DNA from: a virus
Virus record (IMG/VR): IMGVR_UViG_3300044695_002628
Span: 1-61,039 of that record
DNA: 61,039 bases
Strand: one strand, 5' to 3'
Positions 1 to 8,896 of the stretch are shown piece by piece. Both the position numbers and the translations under genes were made by a program. The notes under the pieces are model-generated. The model ran no database searches. It was not told the DNA's origin and worked only from the letters and a program-made list of their open reading frames with translations. Each line of letters opens with the position of its first letter. Within the stretch, counting starts at the first letter, position 1.

Positions 1-1
1 T

Positions 2-943
2 ATTCTACGCCCTTACCAGTTCTGTAACCTTACAGAAGTTATTGTTCGTGATACAGACACTCTTGAGGAACTAAAAGACAAGGTTGAATTGGCAACTATT
101 CTTGGAACCGTTCAATCCTCATTTACTAGATTTAAGTACCTAAGAAAAATCTGGCAGAAGAACTCAGAAGAAGAAAGTTTACTTGGTGTCTCACTAACAG
201 GTCAGCTATCTCATCCTGTCCTGAATGGTTCTAGAGGCGTAGAAGAGCTTTCTAAGTGGCTTGATGAAATGCGTGAACATGCAGTTAAAGTTAATGCAAA
301 GTGGGCTAAAGAAATTGGAGTAAACCAGGCAGCAGCAATTACATGCGTTAAGCCATCTGGCACAGTTTCTCAATTAGTAAATGCATCTTCAGGTATGCAT
401 CCATGGCACTCTCAATATTACACACGAACAATTCGTGGAGATATGAAAGACCCAATTACATCATTTTTAGTAGATATGGGAATTAAGCATGAGCCAGATG
501 TAATGAAGCCAAACGACACTATGGTATTTTCATTTCCTATTGCTGCACCAGAAGGTGCAACACTTCGTCAAGATTTAACTGCCGTACAGCATTTAGATAT
601 CTGGCTTACCTACCAAAGACATTGGGCAGAGCATAAGCCTTCTATTACTGTTTCTGTTAAAGAAAGTGAATGGATGGCAGTAGGTGCTTGGGTATATGAC
701 CATATTGATGAAATGTCTGGCGTATCTTTCTTACCTTATTCAGAGCATACTTATCAGCAAGCACCATATCAAGAATGCACAAAGGAAGAATATGAAGCAC
801 TAGTTTCTGAAACTCCTGCAGACCTTGATTGGAAGTGGCTTGAAATCTATGAAACATTTGACGGAACTACTAGTGTTCAGGATCTTGCATGTGTTGCAGG
901 TGCTTGTGATATAAGTGATTTTGGTACCGCTAAAACTGTATAA
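2..943 (+). CDS. nrdJ: Class II (adenosylcobalamin-dependent) ribonucleoside-triphosphate reductase, 3' part only
   Basis: This is the C-terminal part of a class II ribonucleotide reductase, which makes dNTPs from NTPs using B12. The frame is already open at base 2, so the 5' end lies outside the window. The visible part opens with RPYQFCNLTEVI. By analogy with the Lactobacillus leichmannii enzyme, its Cys (bases 23-25) is the second of the two active-site disulfide cysteines. The extreme C-terminus holds a C-x4-C pair (codons at 890 and 905), the usual shuttle thiols re-reduced by thioredoxin. A thioredoxin gene at 59804 fits as partner. The radical Cys and N-terminal half cannot be checked here. 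Family assignment is confident; completeness is unknown. Confidence 0.9.
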   Translation: MLRPYQFCNLTEVIVRDTDTLEELKDKVELATILGTVQSSFTRFKYLRKIWQKNSEEESLLGVSLTGQLSHPVLNGSRGVEELSKWLDEMREHAVKVNAKWAKEIGVNQAAAITCVKPSGTVSQLVNASSGMHPWHSQYYTRTIRGDMKDPITSFLVDMGIKHEPDVMKPNDTMVFSFPIAAPEGATLRQDLTAVQHLDIWLTYQRHWAEHKPSITVSVKESEWMAVGAWVYDHIDEMSGVSFLPYSEHTYQQAPYQECTKEEYEALVSETPADLDWKWLEIYETFDGTTSVQDLACVAGACDISDFGTAKTV

Positions 944-944
944 T
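939..944 (+). promoter_or_regulatory. Candidate -10 box (TATAAT) overlapping the reductase stop codon
   Basis: TATAAT overlaps the TAA stop of the reductase and lies 15 nt before the ATG at 960. No good -35 is visible. Transcription would begin near 951, leaving a very short leader with only part of the AGAGG ribosome site. It is a perfect -10 match but a weak promoter call by itself. Confidence 0.4.
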
Positions 945-959
945 GTATAAGAGGTACCC

Positions 960-3900
960 ATGTCTTATTCCAGTCTTATTTTAGTAGATAATCCAAAAGT
1001 TGTTTGGGCTTTAGATGAGCCAGATTCAACAAATTCTGTTCTTGCAGATTCTTTTTCTGGATCAGCCAATAATGGGTCATATAAAACTGGAAAGTTTTTT
1101 AAAGGCAAAATACCAATTACTTATTCTGGTGTAACAAGCATTACAAATAATGGTCCTTGGAGCTCTGATTATGCTACAAGCAACACGTTATTTGACGTTC
1201 CATCTTTAGAGTTTTTTTCACCATCCTCACAATCAAAATCATGTTCATTGGAGTTTTGGATGAATTTAGAGTTGCCAAAAGATTTTGATAGATCAGATGA
1301 ATCTATATTATTTGGAGAATCTACAGTAGTAAGACTTAAAGGAGAAAATACAAATTTTGGAAATTCTTCAACTGGGGTATATGTTAAAAACTTTGAATAT
1401 TTAGTTTTTAGAGTTGGAGACTATGGAAAGCCTTATTATGATTCAGAAATACATATTGAAAACTTTAATACTCCTCTTCATGTTGTATGTTTGTACAGCC
1501 CAACATCAATTCAGATTGTTGTAAATGGAAAACCTGGAAGAAAAGTTGTAATTGAAAAAGACTTGTTTTTGTCAAAACCATCTGGAGAGTCAGATAAAAA
1601 ATTTGAATTTAAATTTCCAGCCCCACTAACTTCAACAGCACCAGCATTTCTATCTGTATCTTATGACACAGTAGCACTTTATGACTATCAATTATCCCTT
1701 GATGCATGTAAAAGACATTATGTTTATGGTCTTGGTCATACAATAAATAAAACTCTTGCTTCAAATTTTGGTGGAACCGCTTACGACTTAGTTATGCAAT
1801 CTACTATTCCATCAAAAAAATTAGACTATTTTTCTTCTACAACATGGAACCCATCAACAGTTTACGAAAGACTAGAGTTTTCAAATAACAATCTAGTTAC
1901 AAAGCCTCAACCAAAAGTAGATATATATTTATCATCTACACAAAATGTAACAAAGTCAGATATGTTTGGAACAGAATCCTCTATTGATTTTATACAGTTT
2001 CCAAACAATGCCTATTCTTATGTAGAAATACCAAACTATGAAAAAATAACAAACAGTAAAACTTCTGGAATATCTTTTAAATTTTCTATACCTTCTACTG
2101 GACATGGAAGCAATCAGCAGCAACTATTTTATATTGGGTCAAAATCTTCAAATAGCTCAATATCTGCAACAATAACTGGAAGCGTTATTAATCTAAAGCA
2201 GTCTATAAATGGAGCAGCAGAGACACAAATGATAGGAGGAGTTTCTGGTGGTAACTTTATTTTACAAGGAAACACTTTTACTATTTCCCTGTATGTTATT
2301 TCCGATGGAAAAATTAAGATTGGAATAAAAGATTCTTCTACTGGAATTAATACAACTACGTCTTCTTCTATAAGCATATTTCCACTTCAAGATGGATATA
2401 TTAGAATTGGAACAGCACCAGTATTTTTCAATGAAACAGTTCCTCCAGGAATTTCTTTGTCTCAAACAAAAAGATTTGACGGAAAGCTTTGGCAAATAGA
2501 TATTCATGAAGAAGACTTAACTGGAATAACGGACATTGCTGACTATCCAGATAGATATAAGTCTTTGCTTTATCAAGCATATCCAATTAAATCAGAAGAA
2601 AGATTTGGTGTTGCAGTAAATGGAACTTTTGAATTTGGATTTTCTCTTGCAGATTTAGTTCCTACAGAATTTTTAAACTCTTCAGTAAACGATTTAAGAT
2701 TTCCAATTGCAGCAGAGGTTGGATCTAATGTTGCAGAAGTTAAATACTCTGTTGAAAAAACAGTAAACGGTGTAACAACAGATGTTATTACAGAAGCAAA
2801 TGCAATAGATATTAGATATTTGCATGTTCCAGTATTTTCTTCCAGTCCACCAAAAGTTAGCGAATTATATTTTAATGTTAAAGGAACTCTAAGATCTTTT
2901 GATAATGAAAGATATCCTGGAGTTTTAAATTATTTAAGAATATATTCTTACGAAACAAAAACAGACGGTTCTTTGAAATATTTAGAGATCAATACTGATA
3001 GTAGAGGTGCAAATCCAAGACTGTATTCTCAGGAAATATCATCTTCTCAATTGCCATTTAAAAGCATTCCTGAAATTAAAGGAAAAACAGATTTATACAG
3101 ATCATTTACTACTGGAGTCATGGTTGGAAAAACTGGAACTGGTGTGCTTGAAAGATCAAACTATATAAGTTTACCACTAACCATAACCCCAACAAATGAG
3201 TCTGGCACAGTTTATTCAATTATGTTTGCTGGAAGAGCAAGGTCTGAAGTAACTGATTTTAATTTATTAAAATACGGTACTACAGAAGTTAAATGGTCAA
3301 CTAGAGCTAGTGGCATACTAGATCCATCAACAGGAGTTGCAAAATTATATATTAATGGAGATCTTTACGACTCTGCAAAAACATATAATATTAATATTTG
3401 GAATCATTATGCAATTGTATTTAATGATGGTCAATCTTTATCAAACACTAACCCTTTGTTATTTGGATTTGGTGGAAGTCCTTGGCAACTAGATAATCTT
3501 TTAATTACAAGCGGAAGACCAAATGCAAATAGTGTAAAAAGAATTTATAGCAATGCATTTAGTGTTTTTACAGAAAGAAGAGGGTATGGATCTGCATCTC
3601 AGGTTGCTATGTATATTAATGATTCAGACTATAAATCTACACTAGGAACTTTTCAGCCCATAGGATCACAGTCTTCATTTTCTAATTTATTAATAAATGT
3701 TGCTTCGACTATGATATATTCAGTTGTTCCAGTTTCTGGATCAGCTTATAGAATATCTATTAATGGAATTGGAGATTTAAAAAGAATGGACGGATTTCAA
3801 TTAATAGTAGGAACTGTAATTTTGCTTAAAAATCAAGGAACAAATAGTGCAGATAATGGAATATATACAGTAACGTCCATCACAGATGATTATATATATG

Positions 3901-4085
3901 TTACTAAATCAACAAATCCTTCAAATAACCAGGTGGTATATGTGTCTGGAGGATCGGACAATAGGGGTTATTATTTTATGAGAGATAGTTTAAATAATTA
4001 CACAACAACTATTGCTCAAAAAAAGGTAATTCATTATAAATCTTCCGCTGTACCATTTGCATCTACAAGAATGCCTCCATTCTAG
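960..4085 (+). CDS. Large LamG/concanavalin-like tail fibre or adhesin
   Basis: This 1,041-residue protein has at least two, probably three, jelly-roll lectin (LamG) like regions. The first carries LEFWMNLELP, a VNGKPG turn and a closing YDYQLS segment. The second begins near GISFKFSIPSTG. The third includes AKLYINGDLYDSAK, HYAIVFNDGQ and QLDNLLITSG. Near the C-terminus VILLKNQGTNSADNGIYTV matches a small module common in phage tail-fibre proteins. No signal peptide or membrane segment is seen. It probably binds host surface glycans. It lies between the reductase and the head genes, away from the main fibre block at 26-39 kb, so it may be a separately acquired adhesin. Arg is almost always AGA and Gly mostly GGA. 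Confidence 0.7.
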   Translation: MSYSSLILVDNPKVVWALDEPDSTNSVLADSFSGSANNGSYKTGKFFKGKIPITYSGVTSITNNGPWSSDYATSNTLFDVPSLEFFSPSSQSKSCSLEFWMNLELPKDFDRSDESILFGESTVVRLKGENTNFGNSSTGVYVKNFEYLVFRVGDYGKPYYDSEIHIENFNTPLHVVCLYSPTSIQIVVNGKPGRKVVIEKDLFLSKPSGESDKKFEFKFPAPLTSTAPAFLSVSYDTVALYDYQLSLDACKRHYVYGLGHTINKTLASNFGGTAYDLVMQSTIPSKKLDYFSSTTWNPSTVYERLEFSNNNLVTKPQPKVDIYLSSTQNVTKSDMFGTESSIDFIQFPNNAYSYVEIPNYEKITNSKTSGISFKFSIPSTGHGSNQQQLFYIGSKSSNSSISATITGSVINLKQSINGAAETQMIGGVSGGNFILQGNTFTISLYVISDGKIKIGIKDSSTGINTTTSSSISIFPLQDGYIRIGTAPVFFNETVPPGISLSQTKRFDGKLWQIDIHEEDLTGITDIADYPDRYKSLLYQAYPIKSEERFGVAVNGTFEFGFSLADLVPTEFLNSSVNDLRFPIAAEVGSNVAEVKYSVEKTVNGVTTDVITEANAIDIRYLHVPVFSSSPPKVSELYFNVKGTLRSFDNERYPGVLNYLRIYSYETKTDGSLKYLEINTDSRGANPRLYSQEISSSQLPFKSIPEIKGKTDLYRSFTTGVMVGKTGTGVLERSNYISLPLTITPTNESGTVYSIMFAGRARSEVTDFNLLKYGTTEVKWSTRASGILDPSTGVAKLYINGDLYDSAKTYNINIWNHYAIVFNDGQSLSNTNPLLFGFGGSPWQLDNLLITSGRPNANSVKRIYSNAFSVFTERRGYGSASQVAMYINDSDYKSTLGTFQPIGSQSSFSNLLINVASTMIYSVVPVSGSAYRISINGIGDLKRMDGFQLIVGTVILLKNQGTNSADNGIYTVTSITDDYIYVTKSTNPSNNQVVYVSGGSDNRGYYFMRDSLNNYTTTIAQKKVIHYKSSAVPFASTRMPPF

Positions 4086-4097
4086 CTTTGATTATGG

Positions 4098-4103
4098 TAT
4101 CAT
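4098..4103 (+). promoter_or_regulatory. Candidate -10 box (TATCAT) of a leaderless promoter
   Basis: TATCAT ends exactly 6 nt before the ATG at 4110. Transcription starting about 7 nt after the -10 would begin at the start codon. No ribosome-binding site fits in between. The same spacing recurs at 26836, 40509, 43219 and 60398. Confidence 0.5.
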
Positions 4104-4109
4104 TGTGGT

Positions 4110-4442
4110 ATGTCAAAATCAAATAACAAGCTAAGTGTTGTAGAAAGCAAGTCATCTCTTGGAATTTATGTATGGGTCCTGCCAAATGGAGAACCATTTA
4201 TGGACAATGATGGCAATACTCTAAATGTCCCATCCATCCAGTATGATATTTCAAAAATGAAAGCACTTGCAGATGCTGCAGCATATTGGGGTAAGCCAGA
4301 AGGAACTGCAAAATTTATGCCTGGAGTTGGCAGAGCAACAGATACACAGGCTAGAGAAGATATTGAAAGAATGGCTGAAGGATTGACACCTTATGGCGAT
4401 ACAGAAAACTGGAGAGAGTTGTTTAGCAATGGAAGAAAATAA
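4110..4442 (+). CDS. Conserved-looking small protein preceding the portal
   Basis: The 110-residue product is soluble-looking, with no signal or membrane segment. I do not recognise the family. It contains a tryptophan near the N-terminus (IYVWVLPNGEPF), an alanine-rich helix (MKALADAAAYWG) and a charged C-terminal helix. It is the first gene of the head operon and overlaps the portal start by 14 nt, so translational coupling to the portal is likely. Head assembly or packaging is an inference from position only. It probably starts from a leaderless transcript, because no Shine-Dalgarno sequence precedes the ATG. Confidence 0.65.
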   Translation: MSKSNNKLSVVESKSSLGIYVWVLPNGEPFMDNDGNTLNVPSIQYDISKMKALADAAAYWGKPEGTAKFMPGVGRATDTQAREDIERMAEGLTPYGDTENWRELFSNGRK

Positions 4443-5991
4443 TAGAGAAGTAAGTGGAGTAAAGCTTTTTTCAACACCTAAGGCAGATTCCCCTTGGACT
4501 GGATCAGATGAATTTAAAAAGTCTGGGGATGAAATTCTTTCTCTTTCTGGTCTTAGTCACAATTTTCGCAGATCCGCAAAGCGTAGATTAGAAAAAGCAG
4601 ACAACAATGAGTTAAGTGGTCAAGGTGCATCATCTAAGCAAATGATTCCAGACAAGTATGGATATGGTCTATTTGATGTAATTGAACCTCCATACAATTT
4701 GTCTTCGTTAGCAAAGATTTTTGAAGTATCTTCTGCAAACTATGCTGCTATTCAGGCAAAAGTTTCTAACATTGTTGGTCTTGGATACGAACTTCAAGAA
4801 ACCTTGCAGGTTCAACAAAGATTTGAAGAAATGACAGATATGGATCAACTTGCTCGTGCAAGAAGAAAAATGGAAAGAGTCAAGTTAGAGGTAACAGAAT
4901 GGATTGAGTCTCGCAATGATGATGATACATTTACTGCTACTTTGATGAAAGCATACATTGACAAAGAAGCTACTGGAAATGGATACCTAGAAATTGGTAG
5001 AACTTCTGCTGGAGAAATTGGATACATTGGTCACATTCCAGCAGCAACAATGCGTATTAGAAGACTTCGTGATGGATTTGTTCAGATCGTAAATGGTAAA
5101 GCAGTATTCTTTAGAAACTTTCAGGATGTAAGTCAGCCAAATCCAGTTGGTGCAGATCCTCGTCCAAACGAAATTATTCACCTAAAGGAATACACTCCAA
5201 CTAATACTTATTACGGAATTCCACCAATTGTAACTGCTAAAAATGCAATGGCTGGAAACGAATTTGCATCAAAGTATAATTTAGAATACTTTGAAAACAA
5301 AGCAGTTCCTAGATATATTTTCTGGCTAAAGGGTGCAAAGTTTACCCCAGAAGCAGAGCAAAAACTATTTGAATTTATGCAAAATAACATGCGTGGTCAA
5401 AACCACAGAACAGTGGTCGTACCGCTACCTGCTGACGATGGTGTAAATAAAGTAGAAATGAAAATGGAAGCAATTGAAAATGGCATCCAAGATTCTTCAT
5501 TTAACAACTACAGAAGAGCAAATCGTGAAGAAATTCTTATGGCTCACAGAACTCCAATTTCTAAAATTGGATCAGCAGAAAACATTTCTCTTGCAAATGC
5601 CCGTGAATCAGATAGAACATTTAAAGAACAGGTGTGTAGACCACAGCAGGACATTCTAGAAAAGAAAATTAATAGAATTATTGCTGAAAAAACTGACATG
5701 TTTAAGCTTCATTTTAAGGAACTAACCCTTACTGACGAAGATACACAATCAAAGATTGACGAAAGATACCTTAGAATGCAGGTTGTAATGCCAAATGAAG
5801 TTAGACCAAGACTTGGACTTCCTCCAATTACTGGTGGAGATGAGCCAGTAGACTTAAAGCCACAACAAGCAGCAGATCAAACAGCAAGAGCAACTGGAAA
5901 CAGAAGAAGAGATCAGGAAAGACAAAATAATGCTGCAGATTCTGGAACTGGTGCAAGAGCTACTCAAGGTGAAGGAAGACAGCAACAATAA
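4429..5991 (+). CDS. Portal protein
   Basis: At 520 residues this is a typical size for a phage portal, the dodecameric ring at the capsid vertex through which DNA passes. Visible features are the N-terminal wing region (PPYNLSSLAKIFEVSSANYAA), an ATGNGYLEIGR strand, and IIHLKEYTPTNTYYGIPPI, a motif typical of the PBSX/HK97 portal group. A Gln/Arg/Asn-rich, likely disordered tail ends the protein. I chose the ATG at 4429 because GGAGAGAG lies about 10 nt upstream; an ATG at 4393 is in frame but would overlap the previous gene by 50 nt. It is followed by protease, scaffold and capsid, the classic HK97-like order. Confidence 0.88.
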   Translation: MEENNREVSGVKLFSTPKADSPWTGSDEFKKSGDEILSLSGLSHNFRRSAKRRLEKADNNELSGQGASSKQMIPDKYGYGLFDVIEPPYNLSSLAKIFEVSSANYAAIQAKVSNIVGLGYELQETLQVQQRFEEMTDMDQLARARRKMERVKLEVTEWIESRNDDDTFTATLMKAYIDKEATGNGYLEIGRTSAGEIGYIGHIPAATMRIRRLRDGFVQIVNGKAVFFRNFQDVSQPNPVGADPRPNEIIHLKEYTPTNTYYGIPPIVTAKNAMAGNEFASKYNLEYFENKAVPRYIFWLKGAKFTPEAEQKLFEFMQNNMRGQNHRTVVVPLPADDGVNKVEMKMEAIENGIQDSSFNNYRRANREEILMAHRTPISKIGSAENISLANARESDRTFKEQVCRPQQDILEKKINRIIAEKTDMFKLHFKELTLTDEDTQSKIDERYLRMQVVMPNEVRPRLGLPPITGGDEPVDLKPQQAADQTARATGNRRRDQERQNNAADSGTGARATQGEGRQQQ

Positions 5992-6023
5992 ATAACACTA
6001 TAATAACAAAAGTGTTATATAAT
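5992..6023 (+). promoter_or_regulatory. Inverted repeat joined to twin -10 boxes before the protease gene
   Basis: ATAACACT (5992-5999) and AGTGTTAT (6011-6018) form a perfect 8-bp inverted repeat with an 11-nt loop. One TATAAT lies at 5999-6004 and a second at 6018-6023, the latter directly at the repeat's 3' edge. The second box is 9 nt before the ATG at 6033, so the leader would be only 2-3 nt. This could be a weak terminator plus promoter, or an operator. The sequence alone does not decide. Confidence 0.45.
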
Positions 6024-6032
6024 TAAAATGCT

Positions 6033-7799
6033 ATGGTAGATTTACAAAAGGCTTCATTATCTACTAATGGTCAGCAGATAACGCTGACAATGCCTATTTC
6101 AAAAGTTGATGTTGAGAAGAGAATAGTCTCTGGCTTTGCAACGCTTGATAATATTGACAGACAGGGTGATCGTGTCTCTGCTGAGGCATCCCAAAAAGCA
6201 TTTGAAAATTTTAGAGGTAATGTTCGCCTTATGCACCAGCCAATTCCTGCTGGAAAAGTTGTAAACTTTAGAACAGAAACATTTTTTGATCAATTAACAA
6301 ATAAGCAATATAGCGGAGTATTTGTAGACACTTATATTTCAAAAGGTGCATCAGATATTTGGGAAATGGTATTAGACGGAACTCTTACTGGATTTTCTAT
6401 TGGCGGAGCAGTTAATGATTCCGATAGTGTATATGATCCAGAAATGGAAGGAACCGTTAGAGTAATTAAAGACTATGATTTAGTAGAACTATCACTTGTA
6501 GATTCTCCAGCAAATCAATTAGCAAATATTTTTTCGATTCAAAAAAACAATAGTGTTGCAGAGGGAATGTTTTCCAAATCACAAATTGATAACGTATTTT
6601 GGTGTGAAAATGATGGAGTTGCCTTTACAGGAGAAGCAGAATCTAAGGATTGTGCTTTGTGCAACAAGACATTAGAATCAATTGGATGGGTAGAAACAGT
6701 AGATGGAGAAGAACTATCTGTTGCAATTTCAAAAGCATTAGATTTACACCTTAGTAAGGGAAATGTAATTACTAATGAAGAAACTGCAAATAAGTACCCA
6801 AATCAAAATAGAAAATTTAAGTCAGACTTAGAAGACGATGAAGATGAAAAAAGCTACAAGGATAAGAAGAAAAAAGAAATGTCTAAGGCTTCATTTTCAA
6901 CTGGAGATTTTGTTCAGTGGGGATCATCTGGCGGAACTGCTCGTGGTAAGGTAACAAGAGTAGTAACTAATGGTAAAATTAATGTACCTAACTCGTCTGT
7001 AACGGTAACTGGAACTCCAGAAGATCCTGCAGTTGTTATTACTGTTTATAGAAAAGAAGGAAATTCGTGGAAACCAACGGAAACAAAGGTTGGACATAAA
7101 ATGAAAACTTTAAGAGCTTGGAATGCAAAGGTAAAAAAATTCTTTGGAATTCCTACAAAAGAATTGCTGTCTGAAGAGACAGTAGATAAGGCAATTGGAA
7201 CAGATAGCCAAATTGAGTCAGTTGCCACCAAAAATAATGAAGGAGGTGTTATCGTGGCTGAAAATGAAGAAGTAACAACTGAAGAAGTTGTTGAAGTAGA
7301 CGAAGTAGTTGAAGGTGCAGAAGATGTTGTAGAAACTGAAGAAGCTCCTGCAATTGAAGAAACAGTAACTGAAGAAGCTCCTGTTGAAGAAGCTCCTGCA
7401 GAAGAATCTGTAGAAAAGTCAGATGAGGTTGCCTCTGACGCTTCCACCGAAAATAACGGTGAAGTGGTTGACTTGGTAAAAGCATTGGACGAAATCAAAG
7501 ATTTTATTTCTGCGACTGTATCGGAAGGTACAGCTAAAAGTGCAGAATCTGTAAATGCTGTTGCAAAGAGTGTTGCAGACGTAACAAGTTCTTTTGCAAC
7601 AAAGCAAGAAGAGCTGTCAAAGACTCTAGCTGAGGTTCAAGAAACCATTTCACAGATTATTAATCGTGTGGACGCAGTTGAGTCAGACACAGCAGTAAAG
7701 AAGTCTGGAGAATTAGAAAATGCTCCAGAGAATAATTCCACATTGAAGAAATCAATGTGGGGCGGGCGTTTCCTCGGTTCCGCAGAATATATTAACTAA
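6033..7799 (+). CDS. Prohead protease fused to a scaffold-like C-terminus
   Basis: The 588-residue protein has four parts. Residues about 20-165 match the HK97/XkdF-type prohead serine protease, with His68 (RLMHQ), Ser122 (LTGFSIGG) and a VELSLVDSPA strand. Next comes a short Cys patch (FWCEND, then CALC). Then follows a small SH3/Tudor-like module beginning GDFVQWGSSGGTARGK, seen next to proteases in other phages. The last part is a very acidic Glu/Val/Ala stretch and a helical region typical of scaffolds, ending FLGSAEYIN. The protease should cut scaffold and capsid during head maturation. An internal GTG start at 7254 probably makes the scaffold separately. There is almost no leader before the ATG. 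Confidence 0.82.
   Translation: MVDLQKASLSTNGQQITLTMPISKVDVEKRIVSGFATLDNIDRQGDRVSAEASQKAFENFRGNVRLMHQPIPAGKVVNFRTETFFDQLTNKQYSGVFVDTYISKGASDIWEMVLDGTLTGFSIGGAVNDSDSVYDPEMEGTVRVIKDYDLVELSLVDSPANQLANIFSIQKNNSVAEGMFSKSQIDNVFWCENDGVAFTGEAESKDCALCNKTLESIGWVETVDGEELSVAISKALDLHLSKGNVITNEETANKYPNQNRKFKSDLEDDEDEKSYKDKKKKEMSKASFSTGDFVQWGSSGGTARGKVTRVVTNGKINVPNSSVTVTGTPEDPAVVITVYRKEGNSWKPTETKVGHKMKTLRAWNAKVKKFFGIPTKELLSEETVDKAIGTDSQIESVATKNNEGGVIVAENEEVTTEEVVEVDEVVEGAEDVVETEEAPAIEETVTEEAPVEEAPAEESVEKSDEVASDASTENNGEVVDLVKALDEIKDFISATVSEGTAKSAESVNAVAKSVADVTSSFATKQEELSKTLAEVQETISQIINRVDAVESDTAVKKSGELENAPENNSTLKKSMWGGRFLGSAEYIN
7241..7248 (+). promoter_or_regulatory. Strong internal ribosome-binding site (AGGAGGTG)
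   Basis: AGGAGGTG is a full match to the anti-Shine-Dalgarno sequence. It lies inside the protease gene, 5 nt before an in-frame GTG at 7254. No other site this strong was noticed in the interior of a gene in this window. It decides the internal start of the scaffold protein. Confidence 0.75.
7254..7799 (+). CDS. Capsid scaffold protein made by internal in-frame initiation
   Basis: The GTG at 7254 is codon 408 of the protease gene, preceded at 5-nt spacing by AGGAGGTG. Starting here gives a 181-residue acidic protein with Glu-rich repeats (EEAPVEEAPAEE) followed by a helical region that includes VAKSVADVTSSFATKQEELS. Phage scaffolds are typically acidic and helical, and are needed in excess over protease. 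Nested protease/scaffold genes are known in other phages, for example lambda C/Nu3. The product should assemble inside the prohead and be degraded by the protease. That both forms are made is inferred from the ribosome site. Confidence 0.7.
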   Translation: MAENEEVTTEEVVEVDEVVEGAEDVVETEEAPAIEETVTEEAPVEEAPAEESVEKSDEVASDASTENNGEVVDLVKALDEIKDFISATVSEGTAKSAESVNAVAKSVADVTSSFATKQEELSKTLAEVQETISQIINRVDAVESDTAVKKSGELENAPENNSTLKKSMWGGRFLGSAEYIN

Positions 7800-7822
7800 G
7801 AAAAGGTGGTGAAAAATAAAAA

Positions 7823-8881
7823 ATGAGTGATAATATTTTAGAAAAGGCTGCTGCTAGCGGTACAGTTCTCTCCCCACTTGAATCTCCAGGTGCTATGACG
7901 GCACAGGGAAATACAGGTGACAACGGTGGTGTACTAAACCCAGCACAGTCAGCACAATTTATCGACTATATCTTTGACGAGATGGTTCTCGCCAATGATG
8001 GTCGTAGAGTAGTTATGCGTGGTAATACAATGGAACTCGATAAGGTTCGTGTTGGTTCACGTCTTGTTGCTAAGGCAACACAAGCTGAGGATACAGGTTC
8101 AAACGCTGCCCCAGCATTCACAAAGATTGAATTAACAACAACCAAGTTCCGTCTAGACTACGAACTTTCAACAGAATCCCTAGAGGATAACATTGAAGGT
8201 CAGCAGCTAGAAGATCACGTTGTACGTTTGATGGCAACTCAGTTCGGTAACGATCTTGAGGATATTGCAATCAATGGTCGTCCAGGATCATCTGGCAATG
8301 GTACTTACAATAATACCCTTGCAGGATTTATCCGTCAGACACTTGACACAAACTATGCAGGTGCCCACGAAGCTGCAGCAGCTGCTGCAACCATGACCAA
8401 CATTTGGGAGACTTCTCCTGAAACTGATGATGGTGCTTCAACAAAGCTAACACTAGAAGCATTGGAGACTATCTACAATGCTTTGCCTCGTAAGTTCAAG
8501 GCTCGCCGTCAGGATCTGAAGTTCTACATGAACAGCAAGCATCTTCAGGAACTAATCGCTGAACTCCGTCAAATCGGAGCAGGTGGTGTTCCAGAGGCTG
8601 TTGCACAGAGAGTGATCGATGGTGTTCTACCACAGATTGGTGGACCAGCAGGTGCTCAGTATCTAATCTTCGGACTCCCAGTACTAGAAGTTCCTTTGTA
8701 CCCAGACAACTATGTTGATCTAACCGTACCAAGCAACCGTATTTGGGGCTTCCAGAGAGATGTTACTGTACATCGTGAGTTCAAGCCAAAGAAGGATACT
8801 ATGGAATACACAGTATTCGTTCGTATGGGCGTTGCACTTGAAGAAAAATCAGCTATTGCAGTTGGTCAGCCTTCAGCTTAA
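7823..8881 (+). CDS. Major capsid protein, HK97 fold
   Basis: The 352-residue protein is a typical HK97-like capsid subunit. It has a disordered N-terminus, then FDEMVLANDGRRVV, FRLDYELSTESLEDN (start of the P-domain and spine helix region), and a C-terminal segment with IWGFQRDVTVHREF and MEYTVFVRMGVALEEKSAI. It forms the icosahedral shell. AAGGTGGTG lies about 11 nt upstream of the ATG. Codon use differs clearly from the neighbouring fibre and portal genes: Arg is mostly CGT, and C-ending codons (TTC, AAC, ATC) are frequent, as expected for a very highly expressed gene. A strong terminator follows, so this gene closes the head transcription unit. Confidence 0.92.
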   Translation: MSDNILEKAAASGTVLSPLESPGAMTAQGNTGDNGGVLNPAQSAQFIDYIFDEMVLANDGRRVVMRGNTMELDKVRVGSRLVAKATQAEDTGSNAAPAFTKIELTTTKFRLDYELSTESLEDNIEGQQLEDHVVRLMATQFGNDLEDIAINGRPGSSGNGTYNNTLAGFIRQTLDTNYAGAHEAAAAAATMTNIWETSPETDDGASTKLTLEALETIYNALPRKFKARRQDLKFYMNSKHLQELIAELRQIGAGGVPEAVAQRVIDGVLPQIGGPAGAQYLIFGLPVLEVPLYPDNYVDLTVPSNRIWGFQRDVTVHREFKPKKDTMEYTVFVRMGVALEEKSAIAVGQPSA

Positions 8882-8896
8882 TAAGCTTAAGCACAA

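Noticed and set aside
7046-7498. Long antisense open frame opposite the protease-scaffold gene (150 codons)
   Set aside because: It mirrors the Glu/Val/Ala-rich repeats on the + strand, giving a low-complexity Ser/Thr product. No ribosome site, and no other gene is on this strand.
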